Below are positions 20,195 to 31,600 of a stretch of 64,000 nt of DNA, one piece after another; position 1 is the stretch's first letter; each line of letters starts with the position of its first letter. The translations under genes and the position numbers were made by a program. The notes beneath the pieces were generated by a model, which had not been told where the DNA came from, searched no databases, and saw nothing but the letters and a program-made list of their open reading frames with translations. Location of the stretch: positions 1 to 64,000 of the forward strand of contig NZ_QEQK01000019.1 in the NCBI RefSeq assembly GCF_003151135.1. Reading direction: 5' to 3'. The DNA comes from Abyssibacter profundi (lineage in GTDB: Bacteria > Pseudomonadota > Gammaproteobacteria > Nevskiales > OUC007).

Positions 20195-20503
20195 TCAGGT
20201 GGCTACAAAGTCGACCAGTTGGCCGACACTTAAGTCTTCGACGTAGCGTCCGTTGTGCATCAGTAGCTTCTCGAACGGCGCGTCCTGCTGGCCGAGCGCT
20301 TCCTCGATGGCCACGACCAGTTGGATGATGTCGATGGATTCGAATCCGAGGTCGGACAGCAACTGGGTCTGGCGAGAGATGTCGCCGTCGAAGTCGGTGT
20401 CCATGTCCTGCAAAAAATCTTCGAGGATGGAGACGATGACGCCGTACAGCGCGTCTGCGTCCTGTGGCTCGCCCGATGGTGGCTGTGCAACGGCCTGGTG
20501 CAT
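20195..20503 (-). CDS. Discrete acyl carrier protein
   Basis: A 102-residue ACP with the phosphopantetheine Ser in LLSDLGFESIDIIQLVVAIE. It ends NGRYVEDLSVGQLVDFVAT. That ending and the GFESID context closely match the ACP domain of the sulfotransferase fusion (QYVDDLTVGQVVDF, GFSSID), and differ from the DSIKR-type ACPs of the megasynthase. It probably hands chains between synthase, sulfotransferase and hydrolase. A strong AGGAGGA lies just upstream of its ATG, and the gene sits 62 bases after megasynthase protein 2. Confidence 0.88.
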   Translation of the reverse strand: MHQAVAQPPSGEPQDADALYGVIVSILEDFLQDMDTDFDGDISRQTQLLSDLGFESIDIIQLVVAIEEALGQQDAPFEKLLMHNGRYVEDLSVGQLVDFVAT

Positions 20504-20565
20504 GCTGTCCTCCTGTGCGCACGCCCGGATCTGGGCGCTGTGCTTGTTGTTGTCATGGTCTGTCG

Positions 20566-23500
20566 TTATGCCGGCGCGAAAGTCGGTGTAGGCAGGGGCG
20601 GCCGGTTTGTGCTGCTGCGGTCCGCCGCCAGGCAGATGGCCAGCACTGCCGTGGTGTCTTCGAAGTACAGGGTGACGTCGTGGCGTACAGACCCATGCGT
20701 CACGGCCGCGCGACTGGGGTGACCGCCGCGTCGGTCAATGGCGATCAATTCACAGTCCCAATCGCGGGGGCGGCCTTCGAGGCCTGTGCCCACAGACTTG
20801 GCGGCGGCCTCTTTGGCTGCCCAGATCGCCACGGCAATACGTGGCTGGTCGCTGACGGGTGCGTCGTGGATGCTGCGCGCTTCGCGCTGGGTCATCGCGC
20901 CCCGGATCAATTCCTCCACCCGGACCTGGCCGATGCGCTGGTAGTCGATCCCCACCGCCACTTCGGCAGCCGTGGCGATGGCGTGACGGCGGCTATGCGC
21001 CAACGAGATATGGGGCGTGCCAACGGGTTGAAGCGCCGCGCAGTGGACTGATGGCGCACCCAACTCGTCGGTCAGAATCTCAACATCGGCCGGTGCCAGG
21101 TGCAGGCCGTGTCGCTGTCTTGCCCATTCCCGGACGGCATCCTTAACGGCGATACGGCCCATCAGCCATTCCTCGCGGCGCGGGCCGGTAACCGGCAGGT
21201 TGTAGAACGTCGCGCGTTCATGGCGAGAGAGCGCCATGTGGGCCAGCATGCGCTTCCAGATTCCCCAACCCTGATCGAGAAAGCCCTCTTCGAACGGCAC
21301 CAAGCGCCGGGTCACAATGCCATCGCCGCGTCCGGCCTCGTGCTCGACGGAGATGTATTCCGATTGCGGACGCAGCCGGTAGTCGTAGTAACGGTCAGGG
21401 ACCGAGAACTTGCGGTCTTCCCAATGCTCGCAACGCATCAACAACTGCCCGTCGGGGGCGATGAGATCGAAGGCAGCCTCAAGACGCTGTGGGTCGGTGA
21501 GCGCCAGGTCGCCGCGACACACCACCTGAGTACCCGACGGCGGCGGGGCGGCATAGGGCGTAAAACGCCCCAGGCGGAACGGAAAGCAGTTGAAGCCCCA
21601 GCCGTGTTTTTCGGTCAGCCAGTAGCCTGCCAGTTGCCCGGCGGCGTCCAGTAGGGCGGGGTCAAGCTGAAACTGCGGGGTTTGCGTAAACGCGAAGTAG
21701 TCGTGCGTCGGTAGCACCAGCATGTCGGCCTCGATGGCCTCGTCGGCCCAGCGGCGCAGGTGACGGACACCTTGCAGGCGCGGTCCGTGGAACATGCCGT
21801 GGGCATAGAGTTCTCCGTCCGGATTGCTGCGTGCGCTAAAGGCTTGCGCGGCTGTCCAGGCGCGTGGTGTCGGAGCGGGTTGCCAGTTGGTGCCCAGGTG
21901 GACGATGCCCTCGAACACCAGAACCTGTCCGGTGGGGCGGTCGGGTGCATCCAGGAACAGGCGGACCCGGACGGTGTTCGGCCCCTGCCGCTCGGCCTCG
22001 ATGTTCAGGGTGAGGGTGCCGTCATCCAGCGCCAACCAGCGATGCCCCCGAACCTCTTCCATCGCCACGACTCGGCCGCCGGCCAGCCGGACCGCTGCCT
22101 CGGCCAGAATCTCCATGCTGAACGTGAAGGGCATGACTGGCAGGGGCAGCAGACTGGGGTCGACAGCTGACGGTTCCGAACCGATGGTGTGGTCCATCAG
22201 AAACGGGTCGTTCTCCAGCGTGTACGTCCGCTGGCTCAGCAGTCGCTGATCGCTGCATTCGATGAGTTCGCCCAGCATCGGAAATGCGGCGCGATCGAAC
22301 TGGGGCGCCTGCGCCGTGGCGGCGGCAGGCGCGGCCGCGGGCGGATTGGACCGACCCATTGCAACGCTTGTGTCGGTCGGTGCAACCGGGACGGATGCGG
22401 GCTCGACGCCAAACACCCGGGCCTGTGATTGCAGGAACGACTGCATGAGGTCGAAGTGACTCTGCAGGGCTTGCAGCCTGGCATCCGCAGCCGCTGGCGC
22501 CGGCTCGGTGGGCGCCAGCGTGGCGTCAGCGGGTGCGGCATTCGCCGTGGCGGGAATCGGTTGCCTGCTGGCGTCATCCAAGGGGGCAGCGGGTGTGGGG
22601 TTGCCGTCGGCGGCCGCCACGGGGCGGCGTTCGCTGAGCGGAATCACCTTGTCGACGCTGGGCAATGCATCGGGCGGCAGGTCCGTTGAGCGTCGGTCTA
22701 GCCGTTTGGCCGGCGCCCAGTCCTCCGGCAGCTTGAGCGCGGGCAGATGCAGGTTGAGCGATGGCTTGGGCTTGGCCGGGGCTGGAACCGTGTCCAGATC
22801 CATGTCGGGAATGTCCCGGTGGCGATAAAGCGCGTCGAGCTGAATCGGTACGCCTTGGGCAAAGAGCGTGGCCAGCAGGGTTTGGAACTGCTTCATGCCG
22901 CCACGCCGGCGCGAGTCGCAGGACACCGCAACACTGGGGTGACGCTTGCCGAGAATGTCTCCGACGAACGACGTCAGATTGGCGCTGGGGCCGACCTCGA
23001 CGAAGACACCGACGCCGTCATCCGCCAGGCGCTGAACGGTGTCTGAAAAGCGCACTGTCGTCGCCCACTGGGCGCAGGCCAGATCGCGGATGGCGTCGGG
23101 GTCTTCCGGGAACGGCGCGGCCGTGGCGCAGCTGTAGACCGTGGCGATGCCAGGCCCCATGTCGGTGTCGGCGTAGAACTGCCGAAAGGCCCGGGCAACG
23201 GGCTCAAACCGTTCGGTGTGATAGGCGCGTCCGAACGGCAGCATGGCGCAGACCGCGCCGGCATTGGTCAGTGCGGTCGAGGCTTCTTCGACCACGCTGC
23301 GTTGCCCGTACAGCACCACCTGATTCGGGCAGTTATCCATGGCCACGATCAGGGCATCGCCAAAGGTCTCCAGCACCTCTGCGCGACGTTGCGCATTCAT
23401 GGCCCCAACGGTGAGCAGAGCGCCTGACTCGATTTCGCCCTTGCGATCGACATCCTGGTAGATCGCGTTCATGCGGCGAATGGCATCGGCCAGGTCGATG

Positions 23501-25605
23501 CGCGAGGCGGCGCGGAGCATCTTCGAGGCCACCAGTGCGGTGTTTTCGCCCGTGGAATGACCCAGCATCACGTCGGGTTGGATGCCCAGGTCGCTCAGCA
23601 GGCTGTACAGCGCCATGCTGGCGGTAAACACCGTTTCCGAGGCCAGATCCATGTCGTAGATCCGGGCCTCCAGCTCGCGGCGGGCGAACCCGGGCAGACC
23701 GGTCGGTACCGGATAAATGACCTCGCTGGGTTTGATGTCCCGATGATCCGAGGTGGCATCAATGAAATCGAACCAGTCCCGAATCTGCGGGAAATGCATG
23801 GCCAGTTCAGCCAGCATGTTGGTGTATTGCGCGCCTTCGCCTGGAAACAGAAAGGCGAGCTTGCCGGGCGCATCACCCTGACCGTATTGCACGCCTTGCC
23901 GGGTCTTGAAGGGCTGGCCGGCCGGTAGCTTGTCCAGGGCGATCTGAAGGCGCTCGATCAGCTCTTCACGGCTGGCCGCGACAATGGCGAGGCGGTGCTC
24001 GCCCTGGCTGGGTGCGGTGGCGCGCGCAATGGTGGGAAGCGTGAGTGTGGACTCGCCTTCGACACGCAGCTTGAGCTTGCGTGCCGCTTCCACCAGTGCC
24101 GGGTTGCTGGGCGCCGCCAGCACGACCAACTCGGTTGCGGACGCGTGCAGCGCCGTAGCGCGAGGCCTGGTCGCGCGCCCCGCACCCGTGTGGGTGTCGG
24201 TGGGGACGTACTCTTCCAGAATCGCGTGTGCGTTCACACCGCCAAAGCCGAATGAGTTCACACCCGCGCGACGTGGATGGGCTGCACCATGCACCCAGGG
24301 ACGCGCCACGTTGTTGATGTAGAACGGTGTTTCTTCCAGGTGCAGCGCCGGATTGACCTCGTCACAAAGCGTGGGCGGCAAGACCTTGTGGTGGAGTGCC
24401 ATCGCCGTCTTGATCATGGCTGCGGCCCCGGCGGCGGGGATGCAGTGGCTGATCATCGATTTGACCGAGCCGATACCGGTGCGGGGCAGGTCGGCCTCGG
24501 CACTGCGGGCACCGAACACCGCGCCCAGCGACTGGATTTCGGTCTTGTCACCCAGCGCGATGCCCGTGCCGTGGGCTTCGATTAGACCCACGGTAGACGG
24601 GTCGATATCGCAGGCAGCGTAGGCGCGTTGCAGGGCCAGCACCTCACCTTCGAGCCGGGGCGCCAGCAGGCCCTTGGCCTTGCCGTCGGATGAGGTGCCC
24701 AGGCCGCGAACAACCGAGTAAATCCGGTCGTTGTCGCGCTCGGCGTCGGATAAGCGCTTGAGCACCAGCATGCCGGCACCTTCACCCAACAGGGTGCCGG
24801 AGGCGTTGACATCGAATGGCCGGATATTGCCGCGGGTCAGGGCGCCGAGCTGACAGAAGATCATCATCAACTGTGGCGGCGTGTGGGCCTGGCAACCGCC
24901 CGTCAACACCATGTCGCAGCGGCCGGAAAACAGTTCACGGCAGGCCGATTCGATGGCGATGAGCGATGACGCGCAGGCGGCATCGAGGATGTAGTTCGGA
25001 CCCATCAAATCCAGGCGATTGGCAATAATGCCCGTGGTGACATTCGGCACCAGGCCGGGCGACATCTCCGTATTGAAGGCAGGCAGTTGCTTCTTAAGGC
25101 CTGCGCGCAGGTCGGCAATGTCCGATTCGGCCAGGTCAGGTCGTAGCTGGCGTACGACGGCTAGGGTCTGGTCGACCATCATTCCGTGCTGCATCAGCGT
25201 GGTGTAGCCACGGTTGATGTATGTGCCGCGACCCAGGACGATGCCGGCCTTCTCCCGATTGAAGCTGCGGTCGATGTAGTCCGCATCACGCAGGGCGTCG
25301 CGGGCCAGTCGCAGCGCCAGATAGTGGTCCGGCTCCCCGCCATCGACCGCTGCCGGCATGATCCCGAACTCCACCGGGTTGAACTCGGCCAGGTCGTGCA
25401 GGAAGCCGCCCTTCTTGGTGTAGATGCGGTCGTTTTCGCGGGAGTCGGCGTCGTAGTAGGGGCCTAGCCATTCCTCATCGGCTTCGCCGACCGCGTCCAC
25501 GCCGTCGACGATGTTCTGCCAGTACTGGCGCAGGTCGCGGGCGCCGGAAAAACAGCCGGACAAGCCGACGATGGCAATGGGTTCGGGGAAACGGTCTGCA
25601 GACAT
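20566..25605 (-). CDS. Pfa-like megasynthase protein 2: KS-AT-DH-phosphopantetheinyl transferase
   Basis: About 1679 residues. A ketosynthase (about 5-460) has the Cys in DAACASS (about 210), His in EAHGTG and GSVKSMISHCIPAAG. An acyltransferase (about 585-900) has GHSTGE (about 682). After a Pro/Ala-rich linker comes a double-hotdog dehydratase (about 1095-1400) with His in LMDHTIG and Asp in LDPALLDAAGQ. A C-terminal Sfp-type phosphopantetheinyl transferase (about 1440-1650) carries AVGIDYQRI and WAAKEAAAKSVG. It recalls PfaC with PfaB and PfaE functions merged, but has no visible chain-length-factor partner KS. The upstream gene's TGA overlaps a GTG at 25617 (GTGA); the ATG at 25605 is my choice, so coupling is likely either way. 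Confidence 0.88.
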   Translation of the reverse strand: MSADRFPEPIAIVGLSGCFSGARDLRQYWQNIVDGVDAVGEADEEWLGPYYDADSRENDRIYTKKGGFLHDLAEFNPVEFGIMPAAVDGGEPDHYLALRLARDALRDADYIDRSFNREKAGIVLGRGTYINRGYTTLMQHGMMVDQTLAVVRQLRPDLAESDIADLRAGLKKQLPAFNTEMSPGLVPNVTTGIIANRLDLMGPNYILDAACASSLIAIESACRELFSGRCDMVLTGGCQAHTPPQLMMIFCQLGALTRGNIRPFDVNASGTLLGEGAGMLVLKRLSDAERDNDRIYSVVRGLGTSSDGKAKGLLAPRLEGEVLALQRAYAACDIDPSTVGLIEAHGTGIALGDKTEIQSLGAVFGARSAEADLPRTGIGSVKSMISHCIPAAGAAAMIKTAMALHHKVLPPTLCDEVNPALHLEETPFYINNVARPWVHGAAHPRRAGVNSFGFGGVNAHAILEEYVPTDTHTGAGRATRPRATALHASATELVVLAAPSNPALVEAARKLKLRVEGESTLTLPTIARATAPSQGEHRLAIVAASREELIERLQIALDKLPAGQPFKTRQGVQYGQGDAPGKLAFLFPGEGAQYTNMLAELAMHFPQIRDWFDFIDATSDHRDIKPSEVIYPVPTGLPGFARRELEARIYDMDLASETVFTASMALYSLLSDLGIQPDVMLGHSTGENTALVASKMLRAASRIDLADAIRRMNAIYQDVDRKGEIESGALLTVGAMNAQRRAEVLETFGDALIVAMDNCPNQVVLYGQRSVVEEASTALTNAGAVCAMLPFGRAYHTERFEPVARAFRQFYADTDMGPGIATVYSCATAAPFPEDPDAIRDLACAQWATTVRFSDTVQRLADDGVGVFVEVGPSANLTSFVGDILGKRHPSVAVSCDSRRRGGMKQFQTLLATLFAQGVPIQLDALYRHRDIPDMDLDTVPAPAKPKPSLNLHLPALKLPEDWAPAKRLDRRSTDLPPDALPSVDKVIPLSERRPVAAADGNPTPAAPLDDASRQPIPATANAAPADATLAPTEPAPAAADARLQALQSHFDLMQSFLQSQARVFGVEPASVPVAPTDTSVAMGRSNPPAAAPAAATAQAPQFDRAAFPMLGELIECSDQRLLSQRTYTLENDPFLMDHTIGSEPSAVDPSLLPLPVMPFTFSMEILAEAAVRLAGGRVVAMEEVRGHRWLALDDGTLTLNIEAERQGPNTVRVRLFLDAPDRPTGQVLVFEGIVHLGTNWQPAPTPRAWTAAQAFSARSNPDGELYAHGMFHGPRLQGVRHLRRWADEAIEADMLVLPTHDYFAFTQTPQFQLDPALLDAAGQLAGYWLTEKHGWGFNCFPFRLGRFTPYAAPPPSGTQVVCRGDLALTDPQRLEAAFDLIAPDGQLLMRCEHWEDRKFSVPDRYYDYRLRPQSEYISVEHEAGRGDGIVTRRLVPFEEGFLDQGWGIWKRMLAHMALSRHERATFYNLPVTGPRREEWLMGRIAVKDAVREWARQRHGLHLAPADVEILTDELGAPSVHCAALQPVGTPHISLAHSRRHAIATAAEVAVGIDYQRIGQVRVEELIRGAMTQREARSIHDAPVSDQPRIAVAIWAAKEAAAKSVGTGLEGRPRDWDCELIAIDRRGGHPSRAAVTHGSVRHDVTLYFEDTTAVLAICLAADRSSTNRPPLPTPTFAPA

Positions 25606-25613
25606 GGAAGCAC

Positions 25614-28600
25614 TCACTGCTGGGCACCGGTCAGGCGGTTGAGGGCGCTGGTCATCGTGCCTTCCATGTCCTCGCAGGCCAGGCGTAGTTGTCCCTGGGC
25701 ATCATGGAAGTACACGTCATAGGCCACGGCGGCGGCATGGGGCGCCTCACGCATGCGCCAAGTCACCTGGACGGGGCCCTCGATCGGCCCTAGCCCGAAG
25801 CGACGCACCCGGCCAAACCGGCTGGGCAGGGCGGTGCGATCGTGGTTGACCCGCGCCCAGACAATGGCCAGCTGCGGACCCACATCCAGCAAGCCGGGAT
25901 CGAACAGCCACTGGCCGCTTGCCTGCTCAAGCCACTCAGCTACCGGCGCCGGGCGTGCCAGTGCATCGATGCCCTGCTGGGTCACTGCCTTCACGGCATC
26001 GACCAGCTGGAAGCGGGCCTGATGGAACAAATGCTCGGTGTAGAGGGTCGCGGCATCGTAGGCCGGGCCGGTGAGTGCAGCCGGTGCATCCAGCGCCGGG
26101 GCTTCGGGCAGATGGGGTGCGAGGATGACGGTGGCCTTGTACAGCGCCTGCTTGCGAGCCGGGTCCTGAATCTCCACCGCAATGGCCTGCGATCCCGGGT
26201 CGGAGTGGGCCGCCGCCCGCGCCTTGATATGGACGGCGCGCTCGCCACCTTGCAGCGTGACACCGGCCAGCGCACGCAGATCCCGGACTTCGATCACCGT
26301 CCAGTCAGGCCAGCTGGCCGCCGTGAACTCGGCCATCCATTCCAGTGCACCGGTGGCCGGCAGCACGGGGGTGTCGTCCAGGCGGTGATCGCCTAGATAC
26401 GGGTCGGAATCCAATGTGAACTGATGATCCAGGGTCATGGATCCGCCGGGGCCCATGCGTAGCTCATCCCGCAGCAGTGGCAGCCCGGCCGCACGGGATT
26501 CGGAGGCCTGCGCCGGGCGCTGCGGGGCCGGCCAGGGGCCTTCTCCGACAATCACTTCAGCGCAGCCCGTGCCACGGCCTGCCAACAGGTCCATGAACCG
26601 CTGGCAACCCGCTGCAAGGGGAATCGGGATGATGCCCTGTTGGCGGAACTTGGCCTTGACGGCCTCCGATGCCATGCCGGCATCCCAGGGACCCCAGGCA
26701 ATCGACAGCACACGCGCTTCGGGCCAGCGTGCGTCCAGCTGGCAGGCTAGGCGCGTCAGGGTTTCGTTGGCCGCAGCGTAGTCACCCTGGCCTTGATTGC
26801 CGTAGCGGCCCGCCACGCTGGCGAAGAATACACAGAGCTTGAGACCGTCCGGGCGCAGCTTGTCCGCCAGCGTCAGCGCAGCGGACACCTTGGTGTCAAA
26901 GACACGCTGGAAGGAGACGTCGGTCTTGTCACGGAACAGTTTGTCTTCGATCACACCTGCTCCATGGAGCACGGCGTCAATCCGACCGAACTCCTCGTAG
27001 AGCTGGTCGATTAAGGCGCCGAAGCGGTCGCCGTCGCCGACGTCGCAGCGACGGTAATCGACGATGGCCCCCGTGGATTCCAGTTGCTGGAGATTGCGAC
27101 GAATTTCGCGGTCGGCCAGCAGGCGGTTGACCTGACGTTGCACATCGGCAGGTTTGAGTGGGGTGCCTGCGGCACGGGCCTGGTCGATCACCGCAGCCTG
27201 GAGCGCATCGTCCGCAACGCCTGCAAGCGCTGGCGCCTCCTCGGTCGGGAGCGGGCTACGACCCAGCAGCACCAGCCGCATACCGGGGACGGCCAGGCGC
27301 TGGACGATGGCAGCGGTAATCCCGCGGGCGCCGCCGGTCACCACGGTCACCCAATCGGCCTGAGGTGTCACGGCCGGCGCCGAGTCGCTGTGGGCGGCTG
27401 CGGGCAGGGTGCCAAAATCCAGGCGGTCTCCCGCCTGATAACCCGCCTCGAAGGCCTCATCGCGGCTGGCGACCTCGGCGAGTGCCCGGCTGGCCATGGC
27501 GTCAAACGGTGCGTTGGTCTCGAAATCCACGGCACGGGCAATCAGGCCGGGATATTCCTTGCGCAGGCAGTTGAACAGCCCGTTGGCGGCGCCGGCGATG
27601 GCCGAGGCGGGGGCGTCCTGCCCATCACGGCCGAATCGGCCACCCAGCTGGCTTAGCGAGATGACCTGTAGTCCATCGAGTCGCGGCTCCAGCCGGCGCA
27701 GGGTTGCCACGAAATCGAAGAAGGCCGCGCGTGCACGCTCATCCTCGGTTTCGCAGCCTGAGGTATCGATGACCCAGCGCAGCTGGTCGCCGGCCTCATC
27801 GGCGTTAACGATGACCTGGGCGCCGCGGTCGCCTGCGGCGTTCCGGATGGCCTGGCTCAGCTCGGTGTCGGGACCGGTGACCAGCAACTGCCCGTCGAGC
27901 GCATCGGGCAAACCCGGCGCCGTGGTGGCCGTGGCGGTCATGGCATAGATCGGTGCGGTGTCGGTCGCGGGATCGGCCTCAGGATCCGCCTCGGGGTGGG
28001 CCGAGGTGTTGGTCGCGACTTCGGCAGCCTTGGCAGTGGCTGCTGCGGCCGGCGAGGGGGGTGTCATCGCGGAGTTGCGCGCCTCATCCTGGCTGACCAG
28101 ATCGATGATCATTTGCAGGGTGCGCGCCTGGGTAAGCACCTCCATGCGATCGGCCATTCCCGTCGCCAGCGCGGCCGGTAAGGCCTCTTGCAGCGCGCCG
28201 ATGATCTCCACGCGTTTGATGGAATCAATGCCCAGCTCGGCTTCCAGGTCCTGGTCCAGACCCAGCATGTCTTCCGGGTAGCCGGTGCGGTCGGCGACGA
28301 TGGCCAGCAGTCGGGCGCTGACATCCGGGGTCGGCTCGTTGGCGGCGGGCGTCGCCGCGGCAGGCGCCAGGCTCGGGACATGGCCAGACTCCAGGGTGAT
28401 CGCCGCATCCAGAATGGCCTGCAGGCTGCGGGCCTGGGTGTAGCGCTCCATGTCGGCCTGCATCTGTGCTGCCGCCTCGTCGGGCAGCGTTTGTTGCAGC
28501 TGGCCGAGAATCTCCACGCGTTTGATGGAGTCGATGCCCAGCTCGGCTTCCAGATCCTGGTCCAGGCCCAGCATGTCCTGGGGGTAGCCGGTGAGCTCGG

Positions 28601-31600
28601 CGACAATGGACAGCAGGCTGGTCTTGAGATCAATGGGCTCTGCGGCCTGTACGGAGGCAGATGACGGTGCCGTCGATTCGACGGCGGTGTCGGCCGTCAC
28701 CAATGGGGTGGCCAAGTCGATCAGGGCCTGCAGGCTGCGGGCCTGGGTGAAGGCCTCCATGGTCTGCTGCATGGCCTCCGAGGCCTCGGCAGGCAGTTGT
28801 TGTTGAAACTGGCCGAGAATCTCCACGCGTTTAATGGAGTCGATGCCCAGCTCGGCTTCCAGATCCTGGTCCAGGCCCAGCATGTCCTCCGGATAGCCGG
28901 TGAGCTCGGCAACAATGCCGAGCAGGGCGGCACGCAGGTCCAGGGCCGGGGCGGCGGCCGGTGCACGGGCGGTGGCCGCGGCTGTAGTCGCAAGACCCGG
29001 CAGGGCTGCCAGCTCGGTCTGAATGGCGTGCAGTGTCCGGGCCTGGGTAAAGCGCTCCATTCCGGACTGCATGGCCGCTGCGGCTTCTGCAGGTAGCGCC
29101 TGCTGGACAGCACCCAGCACCTCGACGCGTTTGATGGAGTCGATGCCCAGCTCGGCCTCCATGTCCTGATCCAGGCCTAGCATGTCCTCGGGGTAACCCG
29201 TGAGTTCGGCCACGGTGGCCAGCAGCAGCGCCTGCGTGTCCAGCGCTTGGCCGGGGGCGACCGCAGCCTCAGCTGGGCGGGGTTCAGCAGCCGGGGTCCC
29301 GGCGGTTTGCTCCAGCTTCGGGCTCAGGCGATCCAGAATGTCTCGCAGGCAGCGGCTTTGGGTGTAGTTCTCCATGTCATCGGCCATGGAGGCTCCGAGC
29401 GCGTCGGGCAGTGACTTCTGCAATGCCCCGAGGATTTCCACGCGTTTGATGGAGTCGACACCCAGCTCGGCTTCGAGATCCTGATCCAGGTCGAGCATGT
29501 CGTCGGGGTAACCGGTGCGCTCCGAGACGATGCCAAGCAGCAGCCGCTGCAGCGCCGCGCTGTCGAAAGCGGCGGCCGCGTTCGCAGGTGCAGCAGGTGG
29601 TGGGGTGTCCTGAGCGGGTGTTTCGGCCGCCGGCGGTGTGACTTGCAAGGGCGCCAGCGCGGGCGCCACCGGCAGGGTCGGGGGTTGCACGGGCAGGGAT
29701 GCTGCGGCTTGTTCCGGTGCAACGGCCGCCGTGTTACCACCGGCCAGATACTGCTGGATCACGCGTTCCTGCAAGGAGAGGAATTCGCGCATCGTCTGCT
29801 GGTAGGCCGCCAGCGCCTCACTGCTGCCGGCTGTCTGGACGGGCCGGGTCGCCGCCGAAATAGGCTGCGCCGCCTGGGGCACGGCCTGCGTGGTAGCCGG
29901 CTGCGGCGGGGTCGGGCGGCTGGCGGCTTCGCGCAAGGCCGCCTGCTCCAACTGGGCCCGCTCGGCGTCTTCCCGTTGCAACGGTGGTTGTTTGCCCATG
30001 CGCAGAATCGGATCGTCCATAGGCCGGGCGCAGCCGCCGGAGAGATACCAGGTCGTTGGTGACAGCGCCGCTGGCTTGACCAGCTCGGCCAGACGGTCAA
30101 GCTGGATGCGACGGACAGGGCGTCCATCAAACAGTCGCGACAGGCGCATCGAAACGCCGGCTGTCGTCAATTGCCCTAGCGCTGTCAGCAGCCCTCGCAG
30201 GCCACCGCCGTTGGCATCGAGTGCCACGGTCGTGACGGCCTGGTCGGCCAGCGTCTGGCGAATCATGTTTGAGCAGATCGACTTGGGGCCAATCTCCAGG
30301 AACAGCTGGATGCCGGATGCGTGCATGGCCTGGATTTCGGACACGAACTCCACCGGACTGAGCATGTGCCGCTCCAGCTGGGCGTACATGGCCGCCGGAG
30401 TGTCGGGATAGGGTGCGCCGGTGGTGTTGCTGTACACCGGGAACTGCGCTGGGTTCAGGGTGGCCTTGCGAATCGCCTTGGACAACGGTTTTTGTGCCCC
30501 GGCAACCAGCTCGGTGTGGAACGCGCCGGAAACCGGCAACACGCGCGTGGACAGGCCTTGCTCATTCAGGGCGGTGGCCGCGCGGTCGATGTCGGTCTTG
30601 GGTCCTGAGATGACCGTTTGGGTCGGTGCATTGTGATTGGCCACCGACAGCGTCGGGAAGGCCTTTAATGCGGCTGTGACCTGTTCGCGCTCCGCCTGCA
30701 CGGCGGCCATGCCGCCCGGTGTGCCGGTTGCCGATGCCTCGGCCATGACGCGGCCGCGCAGTGCCGACAAGCGCAGAAAATCCGCGTCATCCAGCACACC
30801 CGCGGCGGCCAGCGCCGCGTACTCACCGTAGCTATGGCCGGCGGCGGCCTGCGGCTGGATGCCCAGGCGGCGGACCAGGCGCGTCATGCCCAGTTCCAAC
30901 GCGCCGATGGCCGGTTGGGCCACGCGGGTGTCGGTGAGTGCGGCGGCCTGGGCCTTGCGGCTGGCATCGTCGAAGGCGGCCTGGGGCCACATCAACTTGT
31001 CGAGCAGGGCGTCGAGCTCGTCACCCAGCACCGAATGGGCCCGGGTGATGCCGTCGCGAATATCGGGCAGGAAGAGCGCGGCCTCGCGCCCCATGTTGAC
31101 GTACTGCGCACCCTGGCCGGGGTAGACAAAGCCGACCTGTGGGGCCTGGGCAGGCACCTGGGTGCTGACGACAACATGCGGTGGCAGCGGGCGTTTGCTA
31201 TCTCCCTGCAGTGACTCCAGTGCGACTTCCAGCCCTTGGACGAGCCGGTCGTAGTCACCGGCGACAATGCTGGCGCAAGCCGAGGGGAATTCGTTGCGCT
31301 CCATGGCCGCGTCGGCCTGCATGGCCAGCGAATAGGCCAGGTCGCGCAACGGCAGGTTCGTACCCTGGCGCAGGGCGGTGATCAGCCGCCCCAGTGCCTG
31401 CGACAGCTCATCGGCGTTGGCAGCGCGTAGGACGAAGAGTTCTTCGGTCCAGTCTTGGCCACCGACCGGGGCTGCTTGCGTATCGAGTTCGCCGTCGTAG
31501 CCTTCGAGCACGGCGTGGAAATTCGTGCCGCCGAAGCCAAAGGCCGAAACGCCGGCGCGACGGCGCTCGCCCGGCCGGGTCAGCCAGGGCTTGGGTTCGT

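Noticed and set aside
28090-29580. Possible CRISPR-like array (regular repeats about 310 bp apart)
   Set aside because: The repeats are ACP coding units in frame within one protein; spacing and length do not fit CRISPR. No CRISPR array was seen elsewhere.
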